Source of the DNA: JANNUT01 sp046331425
Lineage (GTDB): Bacteria > Acidobacteriota > Polarisedimenticolia > J045
Direction: 5' to 3'
Assembly: GCA_046331425.1 (NCBI GenBank)
Contig: JAXLQU010000001.1
Span: forward strand, 494,594-558,593
DNA length: 64,000 nucleotides
In this document: in pieces, positions 10,318 through 19,659 of the stretch
Numbering within the stretch: position 1 is the first letter of the stretch
How the letters are laid out: every line of letters begins with the position of its first letter
The notes under the pieces: model-generated
Database searches by the model: none
What the model saw: only the letters and a program-made list of their open reading frames with translations
What the model was told of the DNA's origin: nothing
Translations under genes and position numbers: made by a program

Positions 10318-10967
10318 CGGCGGCCGAAAGAAGTCGCCTCAACAAGCTGCTGTTCTTCCTTGCCGTGGTTGCTGTGTTCGCTGTGTGGTCTTATCGCGAC
10401 GTGCTCGGCGCCAGACCGCAGAGCGATGGCACCGCGCAAGAGATCAACGTCGCGAAGCTTTCGGCCGAGTTGATGGAGTTGGACGCAATGCCGGCGTTGC
10501 AGGTGACGCGCAACGATGGCGGAGATGCCTTCGAGTTGCGCCGCCGCATCTTCGACTTCACCGAGAGTCCCGAGTCGATTGCCGCGGAACGTGAGCGCCG
10601 CGAGCAGGCCGAGGCGCAGGCGAAGCGAGAAATGGAACGGCAGATCAAGATCCAGGAAGAACAAGCCAAACTGCCGCCGCCGCCGCCGCCTCCTCCTCCC
10701 CCTCCGCAAGCGCCCACCTTCCCGTTCGTCTACTTCGGCCAGGTGATCCAAAACGAAGGGGGTGAGCAGATCCTCGCCTGCTTGCAGCGCAGCGGCGGAG
10801 GAAAGAAAGACAAGTTCGAATGGGTGCGAGTCGGCGACATCGTCGACAACAAGTTCGTGATCAAGAAGATCGAGAAAGAATCGCTGACGGTCGGCTACAC
10901 CGACCCTCAGTTCAAAGACATGTCCTCCACGGTCCAGTTGATCAAGGGATCAGGCGGCCGGCGCTGA
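10314..10967 (+). CDS. PilP/GspC-like periplasmic linker protein
   Basis: The 217-residue protein has an N-terminal membrane anchor (LLFFLAVVAVFAVWSY), a helical charged segment, an 11-proline run near residues 121-131, and a C-terminal beta-domain (FVYFGQVIQNEGGEQI; VRVGDIVDNKFVIKKI) resembling the HR domain of GspC or the beta-sandwich of PilP, which contact the secretin. The first residues MTAAERSRLNKLL are hydrophilic. The location between PilO-like and secretin genes is exactly where PilP lies in pilMNOPQ operons. The proline tract is coded by CCG, CCT and CCC in blocks and could be prone to slippage. Confidence 0.75.
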   Translation: MTAAERSRLNKLLFFLAVVAVFAVWSYRDVLGARPQSDGTAQEINVAKLSAELMELDAMPALQVTRNDGGDAFELRRRIFDFTESPESIAAERERREQAEAQAKREMERQIKIQEEQAKLPPPPPPPPPPPQAPTFPFVYFGQVIQNEGGEQILACLQRSGGGKKDKFEWVRVGDIVDNKFVIKKIEKESLTVGYTDPQFKDMSSTVQLIKGSGGRR

Positions 10968-11011
10968 GTTCAGTGCCGGGCACGACTCGGCCGTTTGCAG
11001 TGGGAGAAGCG

Positions 11012-13519
11012 ATGACGATGATCGGAAGGTACGCACTTCGGTTGATCCTGGCAGCAAGTCTGCTGACGCTCATGGCTGCCTGCGCAACGTCGGGTGCGCG
11101 TAACGCCTATCGGCAAGCAGAGAAAGCGGCCGAGCGTGAATTGTGGGATCAGGCGGTGTTGGGTTATGCCAAAGCGGTGGCGCTCGAACCGGGAGATACG
11201 CGTTACAAGGTGGCGCTGGCGCGGGCCAAACTGCGCGCCGCCACAGAACACTTCGATCGCGGCAAGCGTTATTTGGCCAGCGGCCAACTCGAGCTGGCGA
11301 CGGCTGAGCTGCAAGAGGCGGTAATTCTCGACCCGTCCAATCAATACGCGACGACCGAGTTGCAAAAAGCCAACGAACAGATGCAGCGCAAGCTCAAAGG
11401 TCCGTCGGACATGGAACGGGCTCAAACCGAAGCCAAGCGGCGCGCTCAGGAACTGGGGCCGCCTCGCTTGAATCCCAAGAGCCGCGTGCCGATCGTGCTG
11501 CGTTTGCCTGATGCGACGATCGAGGATGTCTACGAAGCGATCGGGAAGATCTCCGGCATCAACGTGATCTACGACGAGAAGGTCGACAAGAAGAAGAAGA
11601 TGTCGGTCGAGCTCGCTGGTGTGACGTTCGATGAGGCGATGGACATCATCAACTTGCAGGCCAAGCATTTCTACAAAGTGCTCGACTCCAGCACGATCGT
11701 GATTGCGGACGATAACCGCCAGAAGCGCACCGAGTACGAAGACCACGTCATTCGCACCTTCTACCTCTCCAACGCAGAAACCAAAGACGTTCAGACGCTG
11801 TTGCGTGCCCTGTTGGAATCGCGGCGCATCGCCGAAAACGCCAACCTCAATGCGATTACGATCAAAGACACGCCCGAGAAGATCAAGGTTGCCGAGCGAA
11901 TCATCAAAGCCAACGACAAGGCCAAGGGCGAGGTCGTCGTCGACCTCGAACTGCTGGAAATCACGCACAGCAACGCGCAGAAGTTGGGCTTCGACCTGTC
12001 GAGCAAATCGCTCCAGTTGGTGTTCGGAGACGGCAAGGAATCGGTTCCGCTCAACAACCTATCGCTTCTGAAGGCGCAGTCCGCCTGGAGCCTCGGCACC
12101 ATCCCTTCGATCATCTTCGACTTCCTGAAGACCGATACCGACACCAAGTCGATCGCCAAACCATCGGTCCGAATTCTGGAAGGGGAGAACGGCAAGGTCA
12201 CGATTGGCGACCGCGTACCGATCCCAGCGACCACCTTCAACTCCAGCCAGACCGTCGGCGGGAACATCGTGCCGGTGACCAGTTTCACCTACCAAAACGT
12301 CGGCATCATCATCGACATCAAACCGCGTGTGCATCACAACAAGGAAATTACGCTGGAGATGAAGATCGAGGTGTCGTCGCTGGCAGGTAACGTGGAGGGT
12401 ACCGGCGGCGTGAGTCAGCCGATCATCGGTACACGCAGTGTCGAGACCACGATTCGCCTGCGAGACGGCGAAACCAACATCATTGCCGGATTGGTGCGCG
12501 AGGATGAGCGCCAGTCGCTGTCCGGCGTGCCGTGGCTCTCGGACATCCCTCTGCTGCGACGCCTGTTCGGAACCACGCGCAACGAGAGCGGCACGACGGA
12601 CATCGTGCTAGCGCTCACGCCCCACATCATCCGCACTCCGAACATCGAACCGATCGACCTCGTCCCGCTGTGGGTCGGCACCGAAGAACAGATCGAGTTG
12701 CGTGGCGTCGCACGCAATGCGCTGGGCGAGAGTCCGTTTGCCGACGGCGACGAGCCGTGGAACGACATCAACAACGAGCTCAACGCCGACAAGGCCCCGC
12801 TCGGCGATGCCGGTAAGACGCCGCAGGTGAAGATGAAACCGGACGGCAAGTCGAACGCACCGAGCGACGGTAATGCTGCGCCTCAGGCCGACGGTTCGGG
12901 CACGCCGTCGCCGCCGCGCCAACCGCGCCGCCGACCGGGAGCCGACCCCGCGGTCAACCCTCCTCCCGTTGCGCCGCCGCCAGTGGCTCCAGGGAACAAC
13001 GCCACGCCGGAATCGGAATCTGCCGATGAAGTCAACGACGCCAACGCCGAACCCGATGACGAGCAGGGGGACGACGAGGCGCAACCCAAAGCGCCGATCG
13101 CTCCCGCGATGGTGCGACTCAACCCGGAGCGCCCGCAGGTGCGCTCGGGCGAAGGCGTCGGTGTCGACGTGCTGATCCAGAACGGCGATAACGTCGGCCA
13201 GGTCAACTTCCAACTCCGCTATAACGCCGAGGTCTTGCGATTCGTCCCACCCGGCGAGCCCGGTGATTTCTTGGCGCAGAACGGTGTGATTCCTGACGTA
13301 CAGGTGGTCGAAGGGGGAGAGGGAGGCGTGATCGTGGTCTCCCTCACTCGACCCGGCGAACAGGGAGCCAATGGCGGCGGTCGATTGCTGCGCCTGAACT
13401 TCGTGGCGCTCAGACCGGGAACAGCCAGCTTCCAGTTTGCGACCGCTCAGGTGCGCGACCCTGACAGCAACGCGTTGCCGGCAGGGCTGCGCGTCGTCAA
13501 TGTAGAGGTCGCCCCGTGA
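11012..13519 (+). CDS. gspD: Outer-membrane secretin with TPR region and C-terminal cohesin domain
   Basis: This 835-residue lipoprotein starts at ATG 11012, with GGGAG nearby. The signal ends in LMAAC, a lipobox. Residues about 25-130 are TPR-like helices (YRQAEKAAERELWDQAVLGY). N domains follow (VLRLPDATIEDVYEAIGKIS; VIRTFYLSNAETKDVQTLL), then the secretin core (VGIIIDIKPRVHHNKEITLE, GETNIIAGLVREDE, VPWLSDIPLLRRLFG). A Pro/Asp-rich linker leads to residues about 698-835, a cohesin-like beta-sandwich (VRSGEGVGVDVLIQNGDNVG; VNFQLRYNAEVLRFV). Secretins form the outer-membrane pore for pili or secreted proteins. I associate the secretin plus cohesin fusion mainly with Acidobacteriota. What the cohesin binds is unknown. 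Confidence 0.93.
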   Translation: MTMIGRYALRLILAASLLTLMAACATSGARNAYRQAEKAAERELWDQAVLGYAKAVALEPGDTRYKVALARAKLRAATEHFDRGKRYLASGQLELATAELQEAVILDPSNQYATTELQKANEQMQRKLKGPSDMERAQTEAKRRAQELGPPRLNPKSRVPIVLRLPDATIEDVYEAIGKISGINVIYDEKVDKKKKMSVELAGVTFDEAMDIINLQAKHFYKVLDSSTIVIADDNRQKRTEYEDHVIRTFYLSNAETKDVQTLLRALLESRRIAENANLNAITIKDTPEKIKVAERIIKANDKAKGEVVVDLELLEITHSNAQKLGFDLSSKSLQLVFGDGKESVPLNNLSLLKAQSAWSLGTIPSIIFDFLKTDTDTKSIAKPSVRILEGENGKVTIGDRVPIPATTFNSSQTVGGNIVPVTSFTYQNVGIIIDIKPRVHHNKEITLEMKIEVSSLAGNVEGTGGVSQPIIGTRSVETTIRLRDGETNIIAGLVREDERQSLSGVPWLSDIPLLRRLFGTTRNESGTTDIVLALTPHIIRTPNIEPIDLVPLWVGTEEQIELRGVARNALGESPFADGDEPWNDINNELNADKAPLGDAGKTPQVKMKPDGKSNAPSDGNAAPQADGSGTPSPPRQPRRRPGADPAVNPPPVAPPPVAPGNNATPESESADEVNDANAEPDDEQGDDEAQPKAPIAPAMVRLNPERPQVRSGEGVGVDVLIQNGDNVGQVNFQLRYNAEVLRFVPPGEPGDFLAQNGVIPDVQVVEGGEGGVIVVSLTRPGEQGANGGGRLLRLNFVALRPGTASFQFATAQVRDPDSNALPAGLRVVNVEVAP

Positions 13520-13992
13520 GCACGGTACGCCGCGCCGTGGTGGCACGCGGCTTCACCCTGGTGGAGTTGATGTGCGCCATCACGTTGGCCTCGCTCTTGG
13601 CAGGCGTTGCCTTGCCGGTTCAGCACGTGATGATGCGGCGCGCCAAGGAACTGGAACTCCGTCAAGCGCTGCGCACGATGCGACGCGCGATCGATTCGTA
13701 TCACTACACGGTGCAGTCGGTTCCCACCGCGAAGAAGGACGCGACGGCCGAAGATTGGCCGGACGAGTTGGAAGTACTGGTGGAAGGGCTGGACTTGGGT
13801 TTGGCCAAGGAAGTGAAGGTCAAGTTCTTGAGACGGATCCCCAAAGACCCCATCACCGGATCAGACGAATGGGGCAAGCGTTCCAACAAGCAAGATCCGG
13901 ATGACGATTTGTGGGACAGCGTGAATGTCTTCGACGTCTTCAGTCTCGCCGAGGGAAAAGGCCTCGACGGCACGGAGTACAAGACATGGTGA
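13516..13992 (+). CDS. Type IV pilin-like/GspG-type pseudopilin
   Basis: A 158-residue protein with a class III signal peptide: basic leader, then GFTLVELM with cleavage after Gly12 and Glu at +5, and a hydrophobic N-terminal helix. The globular part carries the GspG-like RRIPKDPITGSDEWG region. It would be processed by a prepilin peptidase, which is not encoded in this window. GTG start overlaps the secretin stop. Confidence 0.9.
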   Translation: MSTVRRAVVARGFTLVELMCAITLASLLAGVALPVQHVMMRRAKELELRQALRTMRRAIDSYHYTVQSVPTAKKDATAEDWPDELEVLVEGLDLGLAKEVKVKFLRRIPKDPITGSDEWGKRSNKQDPDDDLWDSVNVFDVFSLAEGKGLDGTEYKTW

Positions 13993-14414
13993 CCTTGACG
14001 ATCGGCGGTCGCTCGAGTCGCGCGCAGCGCGCTTCGAGAGGTTTCACTCTGATCGAGCTGCTGGTGGTGCTGGCGATCATCGGCCTTTTGGTCGGTGTTG
14101 CGCTGCCCACCTATCGCAACGCGCAGCTTCGTGCCAAGGAGTCGATTCTGAAAGAGAACTTGTTCGTACTTCGGCAAACCATCGACCAGTACTTCGCGGA
14201 CAAGGGTTACTACCCGGCCGCACTCGATGTGCTGCAAGAAGAAAACTACCTGCGCTCACTCCCTATCGATCCATTCACCAAGCAATCGGATTGGGACGAG
14301 ATTCCAGCCGACCCTGAGTCGAGCCTCGACCCCACGCAGCCGCCCGGCATCTGGAACGTGAAAAGCCGTGCCACGGGAACAACCGAAGACGGGATCTCCT
14401 ACTCAGAACTGTAG
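13986..14414 (+). CDS. GspG-type major pseudopilin
   Basis: The 142-residue protein starts at ATG 13986, seven bases inside the preceding gene. The processing site is RASRGFTLIELL (cleavage after Gly19, Glu at +5), followed by LVVLAIIGLLVGVALPTY. The body has the pseudopilin pattern QTIDQYFADKGYYPAAL and LPIDPFTKQSDW, typical of major pseudopilins GspG. It probably forms the pilus or pseudopilus shaft, with the gene at 13516 as a second subunit. Confidence 0.92.
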   Translation: MVTLTIGGRSSRAQRASRGFTLIELLVVLAIIGLLVGVALPTYRNAQLRAKESILKENLFVLRQTIDQYFADKGYYPAALDVLQEENYLRSLPIDPFTKQSDWDEIPADPESSLDPTQPPGIWNVKSRATGTTEDGISYSEL

Positions 14415-14453
14415 GCGCCGAGCCCACGAAGCCGGCGCAAGAGGATTGCCATC

Positions 14454-15608
14454 ATGCGTAGCCAACAGATCTCCCGATTTCTACTGCCGCTCGTCGCCAC
14501 CCTGTTGCTGCTGGTGGCTGCGGGATGTACGAAGGACGACGCGACGGCAGCGGCGGACTGGGTCATCGACGTCACCGCCAACCCGGCGAGTTTTCAAATC
14601 GTCGATCCCGACAATCCACCCACCACCACGGTTCGGGCGGTCGTGTACAACGACATCGGCAAGGTCCAGTCGGGGATTGGTGTGCGTTTCAGTACCGAGG
14701 CCGGCTCCTTGGCCAGCGGTGGGCGCGTGCTCAAGACCAACAGCCGTGGCGAAGCCGAGGACACACTCACGGTCCTGGACACCACGACCGTCGTGGTGAA
14801 GAGCGGTTCGGCCGAAGGCAAGGTCGACGTCACCGTTGGTTCGCAGAACGAAGCGCCGACGGCGTCGATCTCGATCTCTCCGCGCACCAATACTCGCATC
14901 GGCACCACCACACAATTCAGCGGATCGCAGAGTGAGGATCCGGATGGGAACGTCGAGAGGTACATCTGGATCCTGAGTTACGGATTGGGTCGCGTACCGG
15001 CCGAACTGACTCGCCCATCGTTCTGCGTCACCACAGCCGACCCCGGCACGGAGATCTGTGACACCGTGCAGTCGGCGTTCACCCGGACCTTCACCGAAGG
15101 TTCACACATCGAGCTCACACTCGAGGTCGTCGATGACCTTGGCAAGAAGAGCGCCAAGACATCGAGCAGCTACGACATCGTGCCCAACTCCGGCCCAACC
15201 GCCGACCTCGGCCCTTCGCCGCAGGCAGGAACCAAGACGATCGTCGGCACCAACTACTTCTGCAGCATCACACTCTCAGCCTGCGGGTCATCGGACAGCG
15301 ACGCGACACAGGGTGGCCGGATCGTGACCTACGAATTCAGTTGGGGTGATGGGGTCGAAGAGGCAAACACCTGCCAGCGACAGCACACCTACCGCGCGCC
15401 GGGAGAATACATCGTTCACCTCACCGTCTTCGACAATGGCATCGGCGACGGGGATGGCGACGGCGACGCGTCGGCGACCGACTTCGACGATCCGTGCAAC
15501 CAGACTCCACCCAACTTCTCATGCCCCAACATCCTGACGGATGAAACCGATGCACTCGATGGATCCTCCTCGCAGCCCAAGGATGTGAAGGTGGTCTGCC
15601 CGGCGTAG
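14454..15608 (+). CDS. Lipoprotein with Ig-like and PKD-like domains
   Basis: This 384-residue protein has a signal peptide and lipobox LLLVAAGC. Residues about 35-125 form a Big-type Ig domain (SFQIVDPDNPPTTTVRAVVY; RVLKTNSRGEAEDTLTV). Two PKD-like regions follow: APTASISISPRTNTRIGTTT with DPDGNVERYIW, and a second from about 245 (GPTADLGPSPQAGTK; YEFSWGDGVEE; YIVHLTVFDNG). Near residues 328-340 lies DGDGDGDASATD, which fits a calcium-binding EF-hand/dockerin-type loop. Four or more cysteines suggest disulfides. Being inside the pilus block, it may be a surface or minor-pilus-associated adhesin-like protein; its function is not known. Confidence 0.8.
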   Translation: MRSQQISRFLLPLVATLLLLVAAGCTKDDATAAADWVIDVTANPASFQIVDPDNPPTTTVRAVVYNDIGKVQSGIGVRFSTEAGSLASGGRVLKTNSRGEAEDTLTVLDTTTVVVKSGSAEGKVDVTVGSQNEAPTASISISPRTNTRIGTTTQFSGSQSEDPDGNVERYIWILSYGLGRVPAELTRPSFCVTTADPGTEICDTVQSAFTRTFTEGSHIELTLEVVDDLGKKSAKTSSSYDIVPNSGPTADLGPSPQAGTKTIVGTNYFCSITLSACGSSDSDATQGGRIVTYEFSWGDGVEEANTCQRQHTYRAPGEYIVHLTVFDNGIGDGDGDGDASATDFDDPCNQTPPNFSCPNILTDETDALDGSSSQPKDVKVVCPA

Positions 15609-15669
15609 TTCCCGAGTTTCAAACGACCGCGCGGGTGTGTTTGTCCGGCACCCGCGCACAAGGGCCCGC

Positions 15670-16389
15670 ATGAAGCAGCGAGCACAGCAGCCGAAAGCAA
15701 ATCCAGAGCGTGGGATCGTCTTGCTCGGTCTGTTCACCATGATCATGGTGATGGGGATCATGAGCGGCGCGGCGGTTCAGGAATGGTCAATCGTCGAGAA
15801 GCGTGAGCGCGAGGCGCAACTGATCTTCATTCAGGAACAATACGCGGCTGGGATCTTGGAGTATCAGAAGAAACAGGGTGTGCTGCCCGCAACGCTGGAC
15901 GAGTTGGTCAAGCGCGGCGGCGACGGCACGACGTTCATGCGCAAGGCCTATCTCGACCCGATCACGCGCGCCAAGAGCCTCGAAGACTGGTGCTTGCTGA
16001 AGCAGGGCGCGGCGGGCCGAATGGTCAGCAGTTGCGCGGCGGAGGGGCAAGCCGACAACAACCTCGGCCTCGGAAGCAAGACGCAGTTCAAACCGGGTGA
16101 GGAAGTCGGCACGCTGAAGGACCGTAGTACCGAAGGGATCGCGCAGCCGGGTGGATTCGGTATTGTCGGAGTTCACTCCAAGAGTACGGAGCACGCCTAC
16201 AACACGATCAAGCGCCAAGAGGACACCTACGATCGCTGGTACTACTCGATCACCGAGTTCCGACAGGATTCACAAGCGCGTGCCATCCCTGGTTTGCCTC
16301 AAGGGCAGGGGCCGCAGGGGCGCAACCCGACACAGATCGGCCAGCCGGGTGGAGCCGGGAATCCGTCGAGTACGCCTCGGCAGAATTAG
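15670..16389 (+). CDS. Pseudopilin-like protein lacking Glu5 (GspK-like)
   Basis: A 239-residue protein. Its N-terminus PERGIVLLGLFTMIMVMGIM resembles a prepilin processing site (cleavage after Gly15), but the residue at +5 is Gly instead of Glu. Loss of Glu5 is typical of tip pseudopilins such as GspK. The body contains EREAQLIFIQEQYAAGILEY and the LPATLDELVKRGG/YLDPIT motifs of pseudopilins. The C-terminal 40 residues are Gly/Pro/Gln-rich. ATG 15670 is used; a GTG at 15637 is possible. The stop overlaps the convergent methyltransferase gene by four bases. Confidence 0.75.
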   Translation: MKQRAQQPKANPERGIVLLGLFTMIMVMGIMSGAAVQEWSIVEKREREAQLIFIQEQYAAGILEYQKKQGVLPATLDELVKRGGDGTTFMRKAYLDPITRAKSLEDWCLLKQGAAGRMVSSCAAEGQADNNLGLGSKTQFKPGEEVGTLKDRSTEGIAQPGGFGIVGVHSKSTEHAYNTIKRQEDTYDRWYYSITEFRQDSQARAIPGLPQGQGPQGRNPTQIGQPGGAGNPSSTPRQN

Positions 16390-17735
16390 CGAGCGCTCGC
16401 GCCCGAGATCGAGCGCTGCAAAAAAACCACCGACTCGAGGTGCTGGGTCTGCGGATAGAAGTCCGCGAGCCAAAGCTCTTTCAACTCGTAGCCGCCGGAA
16501 ACCAAAACCGTCAAGTCGCGCACCAACGTTTCGGCATAGCACGAGATCAACACGACCCACGACGGACCATGCTCCACGATCGAGTGCGCCAGCCGGCCCA
16601 GTCCTGCGCGCGGCGCATCGGTCAGGAGCAGGTCGCAATCGTTCAGCGCGGCACGGCGCGAATCCCCTGACTCGCATCGGAATCGTCCCAGCCGCGGGGG
16701 CGGCAATAACTGCGCCGCCGCGACCGCCGCCTCATCCCATTCGACGCCTCGCACATCGGCGCCGACATCCGCGACTGCCCATCCGAACAGGCCGGATCCC
16801 GCAAACAACTCCATTACGCGCGGCGATGGGAGGAGACCAACGATCCGATCGGCGATCGCTCGTGCTAGTCGTTCCGCGCAGCCGAGATTGGCCTGCACGA
16901 AACCGCGAGCCGCCGCTGCTACCGGCATACCGCGCGGTGCGCGGCCCACGATCGCGGGACAACCGAGGACCGCGGGGCGTGCGTCGCCGCGCGGCACTCG
17001 CACGGCGACTCCGGCCAACGCCGCGCCGCCACGCGTCAACCATTGCTCGCCCAACTGCGGCCATGCGGCGGGCGCCCGATCGCGTGGGTTGAGATACACC
17101 AGCGCGCCCACGCTTCCTTCCAGCGCGACGATCTCCGCACCGGTCAGATCGGCGATCGCGTCGGTCTCGTCGCTGAGGATCAAGCGGCGCACCGACTCGT
17201 AGGCGCGGGCCAATGGCGGTGCGAACATGGCGCAGGCGGTCGCGTCGACAATCGTCCAATCGCGATCGCCATGAAACCCGATGCGCGCCGGACGTACTGT
17301 CCCGTCGATTTGCAGTCGCGCGCGATAGCGATAGGCAATCGCATCCCTGGATGGAATCTCCGTGATTGCCGCCGTGCTCAAGTCGATACCGTGCGCAGCG
17401 CACAACGCGAACAGGCGCTCGCGTCGAATCGCCTGTTGACGTTTCTCATCGATCGAAAGCCAGTGACAACCGCCGCACGCTGATGCGTAGGGGCAGGGTG
17501 GATCTCGCCGATCCGAGGACACGTGATCCCAGCCGACAATTCGAGCCCACGACGGGTCGTCTGTTTCGAGCCTCACCTGGACCCGTTCTCCCGGGATGCC
17601 GCCGTGGACTCGCACGCGGCTGTCGTTCGAGGCCGCTACCACGAAATGCGCTCCACTCCCTGGGTCGAGAACCTCGCGTCGAATCGTGACCGGGTTTTCG
17701 CGCGCTTGATCCGAGTCGCCGCTCTCGCCAGTCAC
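16386..17735 (-). CDS. RlmD/TrmA-type RNA (uracil-5-)-methyltransferase
   Basis: This 449-residue SAM-dependent RNA methyltransferase has a TRAM-like N-terminus (about 20-65) and an iron-sulfur site C-x5-C-x2-C (CPYASACGGC) with a probable fourth cysteine in TACAMFAPP. The Rossmann motif is VMELFAGSGLFGWAVADVG. The catalytic cysteine lies in VLISCYAETLVRDL, and the terminal LESVVFLQR carries the conserved Glu. It likely makes m5U in 23S rRNA; choosing between RlmD (U1939) and related enzymes is not possible by eye. It begins with GTG and is transcribed against the pilus block. Confidence 0.88.
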   Translation of the reverse strand: MTGESGDSDQARENPVTIRREVLDPGSGAHFVVAASNDSRVRVHGGIPGERVQVRLETDDPSWARIVGWDHVSSDRRDPPCPYASACGGCHWLSIDEKRQQAIRRERLFALCAAHGIDLSTAAITEIPSRDAIAYRYRARLQIDGTVRPARIGFHGDRDWTIVDATACAMFAPPLARAYESVRRLILSDETDAIADLTGAEIVALEGSVGALVYLNPRDRAPAAWPQLGEQWLTRGGAALAGVAVRVPRGDARPAVLGCPAIVGRAPRGMPVAAAARGFVQANLGCAERLARAIADRIVGLLPSPRVMELFAGSGLFGWAVADVGADVRGVEWDEAAVAAAQLLPPPRLGRFRCESGDSRRAALNDCDLLLTDAPRAGLGRLAHSIVEHGPSWVVLISCYAETLVRDLTVLVSGGYELKELWLADFYPQTQHLESVVFLQRSISGASAR

Positions 17736-17799
17736 CGTGTCTGTACCTCCGGGTCCGAACCTCGCCGAGCAGGGGCCGGGATTATCGCGGATGGCATGG

Positions 17800-17813
17800 C
17801 ATACTCACCGCCC
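17800..17813 (+). promoter_or_regulatory. Candidate -10 (CATACT) before the M16 peptidase gene
   Basis: TGGCATACT is an extended -10-like element, followed by CACCGCCC, a variant of the CCCGCC discriminator seen at other promoters in this window. It lies about 92 bases upstream of the ATG. No clear -35 is visible. Confidence 0.4.
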
Positions 17814-17896
17814 TTTTCCTGCTCGGTTGCGATCTGGCCGATCAAGTCCCTGGCTTTCCGTAATCCCCGTCACGTCGCTTGCGCTATGAGGCCTGC

Positions 17897-19150
17897 ATGA
17901 TCGAACGAGAAATTCTCCCCGACGGACTCACCCTGCTGTTCGAAGAGATTCCGGGGGTTCAAAGTGCCGCACTCGGTGTCTGGCTGCGGATGGGGAGCCG
18001 ACACGAACCGACACGTCTCTCCGGGATCTGTCACTTCCTCGAACATCTCGTCTTCAAGGGTACCGAGACCCGCACCGCGCGCGAGATCTCGCTGCTCACC
18101 GACCGCATCGGAGGAAACATCGATGCGTTCACCACCAAAGAAACCACCACCTTCTATGCCCGCGTGCTCGACGAGCATCTGCCGATCGCGATCGATCTGT
18201 TGAGCGATATCGTGCGTCGCCCACGCTTCGACGCCGAAGAGATGGAGCGCGAGCGGCGTGTGATCCTGGAAGAGATCCGGATGGTGATGGACTCTCCGGA
18301 AGAACGGCTCTACGACCTGTTTGCCGAGAAGTTCTGGGCCGGCCACCCGTTGGGGCGACCGATCCAAGGAACCGAGGATTCGGTTTCCAAGATGAGCCGC
18401 AAGACGGTGCTCAACTTTTTTCGTCAGGCGTACGTTCCGCCCAATCTGGTGGTCTCCGCGGCCGGCAAGCTGAGCAAGAAGAACAAACAGAGAATTCGCG
18501 ACGCATTCTCCGGTTTGGCGGCAGGGAAGCGCTCGGAGACCAATCGCGGTCCGAAATTCAAACCCGGTATTGCGCTCGAGAACAAGAAGGAAATGGAACA
18601 GGTCCATCTGTTGCTCGGGCTGCCTGGCTTGTCCTCGGGGGACGAATCGCGTTTTACGCTCCACATGCTCAACACGGTCTTGGGGGGCAGCATCAGCTCC
18701 CGACTCTTCCGGCGGATCCGCGATGAACGCGGGTTGGTCTACTCGGTTGGCTCCAACATTCAGGCGCACGAAGGGGGCGGGTTGATCAACATCTATGCAG
18801 CCACTTCGCCTGACAAGGTCCAGGAAGTGATCGACATCTCGATGGAGGAACTGCGCAACCTCGCCCAACATGCTCCGAGCAAGGATGAGGTGGAAGTAGC
18901 ACGCGATCACCTGAAGGGGAACACGCTGTTGTCCTTGGAATCGACCAGCAGTCGCATGAGTCGCATGGCGCGCGAAGAGATGGTGCTGGGCCGTTCGATG
19001 AGTACACAAGAGATACTCGAGCGTCTCCACAGTGCAGGGCCGAGCGAGATCCAAGAGATGGCGGCGCGGCTGTTCCGTGGTCCGGTTGCCGTCGCTGCCG
19101 TAGGCCGTACCAGCAAGCTCAAACTCAACCAAAAGGACATGCTGCTGTGA
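17897..19150 (+). CDS. M16 family zinc metallopeptidase
   Basis: A 417-residue pitrilysin-family protease of the mitochondrial-processing-peptidase type. The inverted zinc motif HxxEH is present as HFLEH near residue 52, with the downstream Glu in the VILEEIRMVMDSPEE helix. The C-terminal M16 domain has the RRIRDERGLVYSVGS motif. It is a full-length single-chain bacterial form (about 410-430 residues). ATG 17897 fits family starts (MIEREILPDG); an in-frame codon lies six residues upstream. The stop overlaps the dut start by four bases, so the two genes are coupled. No signal peptide is visible. Confidence 0.93.
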   Translation: MIEREILPDGLTLLFEEIPGVQSAALGVWLRMGSRHEPTRLSGICHFLEHLVFKGTETRTAREISLLTDRIGGNIDAFTTKETTTFYARVLDEHLPIAIDLLSDIVRRPRFDAEEMERERRVILEEIRMVMDSPEERLYDLFAEKFWAGHPLGRPIQGTEDSVSKMSRKTVLNFFRQAYVPPNLVVSAAGKLSKKNKQRIRDAFSGLAAGKRSETNRGPKFKPGIALENKKEMEQVHLLLGLPGLSSGDESRFTLHMLNTVLGGSISSRLFRRIRDERGLVYSVGSNIQAHEGGGLINIYAATSPDKVQEVIDISMEELRNLAQHAPSKDEVEVARDHLKGNTLLSLESTSSRMSRMAREEMVLGRSMSTQEILERLHSAGPSEIQEMAARLFRGPVAVAAVGRTSKLKLNQKDMLL

Positions 19151-19605
19151 GTCAGGCACTGCCGGAACTGCAGGTCGAACTGCTGCCCCATGGCGCGGGA
19201 TTGCCGTTGCCGGCGTACGCCACCGAGGGCGCGGCCGGGATGGATCTGCGCGCCGCCGTAGAGACTCCTCATGAACTGCAGCCTGGTCAGCGGGCGTTGA
19301 TTCCGACCGGAATAAAACTGGCGATTCCTGCTGGCTTCGAAGGGCAGGTGCGGATGCGCTCGGGTCTTGCCCTCAATCACGGCCTGGCGTTGCCCAACGC
19401 ACCCGGCACCATCGATAGCGACTATCGCGGCGAGGTCAAAGTCGTGGTGGTCAATCTCGGCGATCAACCGTTCACGATCGAGCGAGGGGCCCGCATTGCG
19501 CAACTGATCATCGCGCCGGTTCAGCGCGTGATCGTGACACCGGTCGACACGGTCGACGCGACCCAGCGCGGCGCCGGCGGATTCGGTCACACCGGCACCC
19601 GCTGA
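19147..19605 (+). CDS. dut: Deoxyuridine triphosphatase
   Basis: Dut hydrolyses dUTP to dUMP, preventing uracil incorporation and feeding dTMP synthesis. All five motifs are present: AAGMDLRAA (I), MRSGLALNHG (II), PGTIDSDYRGEV (III, catalytic Asp in DSDYRGE), RIAQLIIAPV (IV) and the C-terminal RGAGGFGHTG (V). Length 152 is normal for the homotrimeric enzyme. GTG start overlaps the peptidase stop. Confidence 0.96.
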   Translation: MSQALPELQVELLPHGAGLPLPAYATEGAAGMDLRAAVETPHELQPGQRALIPTGIKLAIPAGFEGQVRMRSGLALNHGLALPNAPGTIDSDYRGEVKVVVVNLGDQPFTIERGARIAQLIIAPVQRVIVTPVDTVDATQRGAGGFGHTGTR

Positions 19606-19659
19606 TGGACGATCCCGACCGATGACAGCCGACGATTTGCTCGTGGCGGAGGATCGCGC

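Noticed and set aside
10676..10709. CCG/CCT-rich run as a mobile or CRISPR-like repeat
   Set aside because: It codes in frame for 11 prolines in the PilP/GspC-like protein and has no spacers.
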